64,000 nt of DNA from Luteolibacter arcticus (GTDB lineage: Bacteria; Verrucomicrobiota; Verrucomicrobiia; Verrucomicrobiales; Akkermansiaceae): contig NZ_JAPDDT010000006.1 of the NCBI RefSeq assembly GCF_025950235.1, positions 248,001 to 312,000 on the forward strand, written 5' to 3'. The notes beneath the pieces are model-generated. The model was not told the origin of the DNA. It made no database searches and worked only from the letters and a program-made list of their open reading frames with translations. Position numbers and translations under genes: made by a program. This document shows, piece by piece, positions 61,325-64,000 of this stretch; positions within the stretch are counted from its first letter, which is position 1; each line of letters opens with the position of its first letter.

Positions 61325-61625
61325 GGGATGAGTTTCGCCGCGAACAGGTGATCTGTCGAGGCAGCGGTGGAGGAACAACGAAAAGGACGAAACGAGCGAA
61401 AATGGAGCAGCCGGAAATAGCAGCTTCTCCGGGTATTTTACCTTTCGATCGTTTTTAGCGCTTCGTTGTTTCCCCATTCGTGACGCTTCGGTCCCCGTCC
61501 ATGATTCTCCTTGTTGGAGAATGGGCGTATGGCTATACGCCGGATGGTGGCGAAAGGTTGTCCTAACGGCCTCCCGCCCTTGCTGCTGCTTACCCCACCC
61601 CTCCTAACCACAACACGAACAAGAT
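61325..61625. other. Divergent intergenic region upstream of aqpZ
   Basis: 301 bp without a gene. Two perfect small hairpins, ATTCTCC-TTGTT-GGAGAAT (61504-61522) and GGCGTAT-GGCT-ATACGCC (61524-61541), stand side by side 85 bp upstream of aqpZ. They may be operator or RNA structures; no clear promoter was recognised. The leader just before the aqpZ ATG is A/C-rich. Confidence 0.55.
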
Positions 61626-62318
61626 ATGAAATCGTATGTAGCAGAGTTTTTCGGCACCTTCTGGCTGGTGCTTGGCGGGTGCGGCAGCGCGGTGCTGGCG
61701 GCGGGGTATCCCGAGCTCGGCATCGGCTTCGTTGGGGTGTCATTCGCCTTCGGCCTGACGGTGCTGACCATGGCCTACGCCATTGGTCACATCTCCGGCT
61801 GCCACCTGAATCCCGCCGTGACGGTCGGCCTGTGGATGGGCGGGCGCTTCCCCGCGGCGAAGGTCATGCCCTACATCGGCGCGCAGGTCGCTGGGGGGAT
61901 CGCAGGGGCGCTGATCCTCTACATCATCGCTTCGGGAAAGGCGGGATTCGACGTCCGGGCAGGTTTCGCCTCGAATGGCTACGGAGCCCATTCGCCGGAT
62001 GGGTATACGCTGGCCGCCGCCTTGGTGACGGAGGTCGTGATGACCATGATGTTCCTCTTCATCATCCTCGGCTCCACCGACAAGCGCGCTCCGGCCGGCA
62101 TGGCGCCGATTGCCATCGGCCTCGGCCTCACGCTCATCCACCTTATCAGCATCCCGGTCACGAACACCTCGGTGAATCCCGCCCGCAGCACCGCCGTCGC
62201 GGTCTTCGCCGGTGGCCCGGCGCTGGCCCAGCTCTGGCTGTTCTGGGTCGCCCCCATCATCGGCGGCGTGCTCGGGGCGGTGATCTACAAGTTCGTCGGC
62301 TCGGATGACCGGAAATAG
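61626..62318 (+). CDS. aqpZ: Aquaporin Z-type water channel
   Basis: 230 residues, six membrane helices. The two pore motifs are intact: NPA in [12 protein letters not shown] (Asn62) and NPA in [11 protein letters not shown] (Asn184). The residues around the filter (H and R positions) fit AqpZ, a water-specific channel. Followed by a strong hairpin just before the MATE gene. Confidence 0.95.
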   Translation: MKSYVAEFFGTFWLVLGGCGSAVLAAGYPELGIGFVGVSFAFGLTVLTMAYAIGHISGCHLNPAVTVGLWMGGRFPAAKVMPYIGAQVAGGIAGALILYIIASGKAGFDVRAGFASNGYGAHSPDGYTLAAALVTEVVMTMMFLFIILGSTDKRAPAGMAPIAIGLGLTLIHLISIPVTNTSVNPARSTAVAVFAGGPALAQLWLFWVAPIIGGVLGAVIYKFVGSDDRK

Positions 62319-62360
62319 CGCCCGGAGCGTCGATTCCGGCCAAGAGGCCTGATGCCGGTT

Positions 62361-62399
62361 GCCAGCCGGGAATGCCCTCGCTACGGCTTCCCGGCTGCC
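62361..62399 (+). promoter_or_regulatory. Hairpin abutting the MATE start codon
   Basis: GCCAGCCGGGAA pairs with TTCCCGGCTG-x-C (11 of 12) across a 15-nt loop, ending one base before the ATG. It could terminate aqpZ transcription or control access to the MATE start. Confidence 0.5.
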
Positions 62400-63806
62400 A
62401 TGAAACCCGGTGCCACCATCGAAGCGAGCGAGCGCGCGGTGCCGGAAGTCAGGCTGGCAGGGCGGCTCGGGGGCATGTCCCTCACGCGGCAGGTCGCGGT
62501 GCTGGCGGTCTGGCCGCTGCTGGAGAACGTCCTCGCCTTCTGCGTCGGCTTCACCGACCTGCTGATCTCCGGCCGCATCGCCGACGGGCCGGCCAGCGTG
62601 CCGATTCTCGATGCGATGGGCCTCGGCGGCTACGTCGGGTGGTTTTTCAATATCCTCCAAGGTGCGGTGGCGACCGGCGTGATGGCGCTTGTCTCGCGAG
62701 CGACCGGGGCCCGCGATCCCGATCTCGCGCGGCGTGGCCTCGGCCAAGGGCTTTACCTCGGCATCGCCGCCGGGGTGCTGTCGCTGCTCGCCCTGCATTT
62801 CGGCATTCCCGCGCTGATCCGCGGCGTCGGGCTGTCACCGGCGGCCGCAATCCACGCCGAGGCCTTCCTCCGCGTGCTCGCCCTGTCCGGGCCGGTCAGC
62901 GGCGCGATGTTCGCGATCAATGCGGCCCTGCGCGGGGCAGGGGATACCCGCACGCCCTTCATCGCCATGCTGGTGGTGAATCTGGTGAACATGGCGGTGA
63001 GCTGGTGGCTGGCGATCGAGCAGGGTCATGGCGTGGCCGGCATCGCCTGGGGCACGGTCACGGGCTGGATTTCCGGTCTCGTGGTCGTTTCGGTGGTGCT
63101 GATGCGGAGAAACGGCCTGCTTGCCTGGAGCCTCGCAGGCCTGCGGCCGCACCGCGAAACGCTCGGCCGCATCCTCCGGGTCGGCGCGCCGCAATCGCTG
63201 GAAATCGGCTTCATGTGGGCGATTCACGCGTATGGCATCCACGTCATCGCCACCCTGCCGGGCGAGGCGAATCTGGGCGCGCACATCCTGGCCATCCGGG
63301 TCGAGTCGATGAGCTTCCTGCCAGGCTGGGCGATCGGCACTGCCGGCGCGGCCCTAGCCGGCCAATACCTCGGCGCGGGTTCCAAGGAGATGGCGGTCCG
63401 CGCCGTGCGCTTGTGCTGGAAAATCGCCGCCGTGCTGATGGGGGCCATCGGCATCCTCTTCATCTTCGGCCGCGACGAGCTGATCGCGCTGATGGCGCCG
63501 AAAAGCGACCTCCACCAACACCTCGCCTCCCCGCTGGTGCTGATCTGCGCCGCCGCCCAGCCGTTCTTCGCCACCTGCATCATCCTGAAAACCTCGATGC
63601 GCGGCGCGGGGGCCACCACCACCGTCATGCGCTGGTCGTTTGGCAGCATGATCTTCTACCGCATCGGTATGATGTGGCTGCTCAAGGACCAGCCGTGGTT
63701 CGACCTGCGGGTCGTGTGGGTGATCTTTTCGCTCGATCTCGTTACCCAGGCGCTGGTCTTCGCCCGGGTCCATTTTCGCGGGAAATGGCTGGACGCGAGG
63801 GTGTAG
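62400..63806 (+). CDS. MATE-family efflux transporter
   Basis: 468 residues with about 12 membrane helices. Pattern VWPLLENVLAFCVGFTDLLISGRI at the N-terminus, LVSRATGARDPDLARRGLGQG, and FAINAALRGAGDTRTPFIAMLVVNLVNM typical of DinF/NorM-like exporters; a repeat of the half motif is seen in ILRVGAPQSLEIGFMWAI. Substrates unknown. An upstream ATG (62352) would add 16 residues coded by the hairpin, so the ATG before KPGATIEAS is preferred. Confidence 0.92.
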   Translation: MKPGATIEASERAVPEVRLAGRLGGMSLTRQVAVLAVWPLLENVLAFCVGFTDLLISGRIADGPASVPILDAMGLGGYVGWFFNILQGAVATGVMALVSRATGARDPDLARRGLGQGLYLGIAAGVLSLLALHFGIPALIRGVGLSPAAAIHAEAFLRVLALSGPVSGAMFAINAALRGAGDTRTPFIAMLVVNLVNMAVSWWLAIEQGHGVAGIAWGTVTGWISGLVVVSVVLMRRNGLLAWSLAGLRPHRETLGRILRVGAPQSLEIGFMWAIHAYGIHVIATLPGEANLGAHILAIRVESMSFLPGWAIGTAGAALAGQYLGAGSKEMAVRAVRLCWKIAAVLMGAIGILFIFGRDELIALMAPKSDLHQHLASPLVLICAAAQPFFATCIILKTSMRGAGATTTVMRWSFGSMIFYRIGMMWLLKDQPWFDLRVVWVIFSLDLVTQALVFARVHFRGKWLDARV

Positions 63807-63832
63807 CTCTTTCCCGCCGGCGCTCCTTCCGG

Positions 63833-64000
63833 TCATGCCTTCCGTGCCCGCGATCGCTTCCGGTAGTCCGTGGGGTTGCACCTCATTTCCCGCCGGAACA
63901 GACGGTTGAAAAAAGAGACGTGGGGAAATCCACAGGCCAGGGAGATGTCGAGGATCCCGCGGTCGCTCTTCTCCAACTCCCGGCAGGCAGCCTGGAGTCG
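63833..64000 (-). CDS. C-terminal end of an AraC-family regulator (truncated by window edge)
   Basis: The last 55 residues are visible. They form the second HTH motif of an AraC DNA-binding domain: ILDISLACGFPHVSFFNRLF and RREMRCNPTDYRK. The upstream part lies outside the window. Convergent with the MATE gene, 26 bp apart. Confidence 0.85.
   Translation of the reverse strand, partial: RLQAACRELEKSDRGILDISLACGFPHVSFFNRLFRREMRCNPTDYRKRSRARKA

Noticed and set aside
1..64000. tRNA, rRNA, riboswitch, prophage or insertion sequence
   Set aside because: No cloverleaf with a TTCGA-type loop, no rRNA stretch, no recognisable riboswitch core, no transposase or phage protein was seen on either strand. 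A covariance-model scan would be decisive.

Overview
The window is high-GC and gene-dense. It most resembles the chromosome of a verrucomicrobium of the Luteolibacter/Haloferula type. This placement is an inference from gene content: very large secreted proteins with thrombospondin-3-like Asp repeats and a shared C-terminal module, two DUF1080 proteins, three SSS-family symporters, a VanW-glycosyltransferase fusion, many palindromic intergenic repeats, and A/C-rich leaders with no Shine-Dalgarno sequence. No rRNA, tRNA, prophage, insertion sequence or CRISPR array was seen.

Layout. 1-8 kb: a truncated lipoprotein gene, a VanW-glycosyltransferase fusion, a 305-bp inverted-repeat element, a DUF899/small membrane protein pair, a VOC protein, a DUF1579 protein and a 931-residue multidomain secreted protein. 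8-18 kb is mostly housekeeping: a NUDIX-like protein, prfA, rpsP, a RodA-type SEDS protein, a ThiF/MoeB-rhodanese protein, a thioredoxin-like protein, an SSS symporter and trpD. 18-21 kb: a ParE/RelE-type toxin-antitoxin pair and a PolX-PHP polymerase. 21-34 kb is accessory: an 1849-residue secreted protein (sugar-dehydrogenase propeller, two CxxCH haem motifs, LamG domains), a Wzz-like membrane protein, a propeller protein, an EF-hand protein, a class V aminotransferase and two DUF1080 proteins.

34.6-41.5 kb is a galactose-uptake locus on the minus strand, transcribed galM (a predicted lipoprotein), SSS symporter, 66-residue membrane protein, second SSS symporter, galK. 41.6-46 kb holds small conserved genes (GAF, Jag-like KH-R3H, DoxX, thioesterase, FAD protein). 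45.9-50.9 kb has a sugar-nucleotide epimerase overlapping a double-GT4 glycosyltransferase, then a membrane-anchored FGE-like protein. 51-54 kb is an AraC regulator divergent from two SDR genes. 54-60.6 kb pairs an 896-residue Asp-repeat secreted protein with a divergent PA14-containing NarL-type sensor kinase and its response regulator. The window ends with hemolysin III, aqpZ, a MATE exporter and the 3' end of an AraC regulator.

The most unusual signals are: a DNA-level excess of the heptamer TCTAACA/TGTTAGA in several reading frames that use rare codons; at least six families of intergenic palindromic elements; a shared C-terminal architecture on three giant secreted proteins; and the galactose locus with two symporters around a conserved-looking microprotein.
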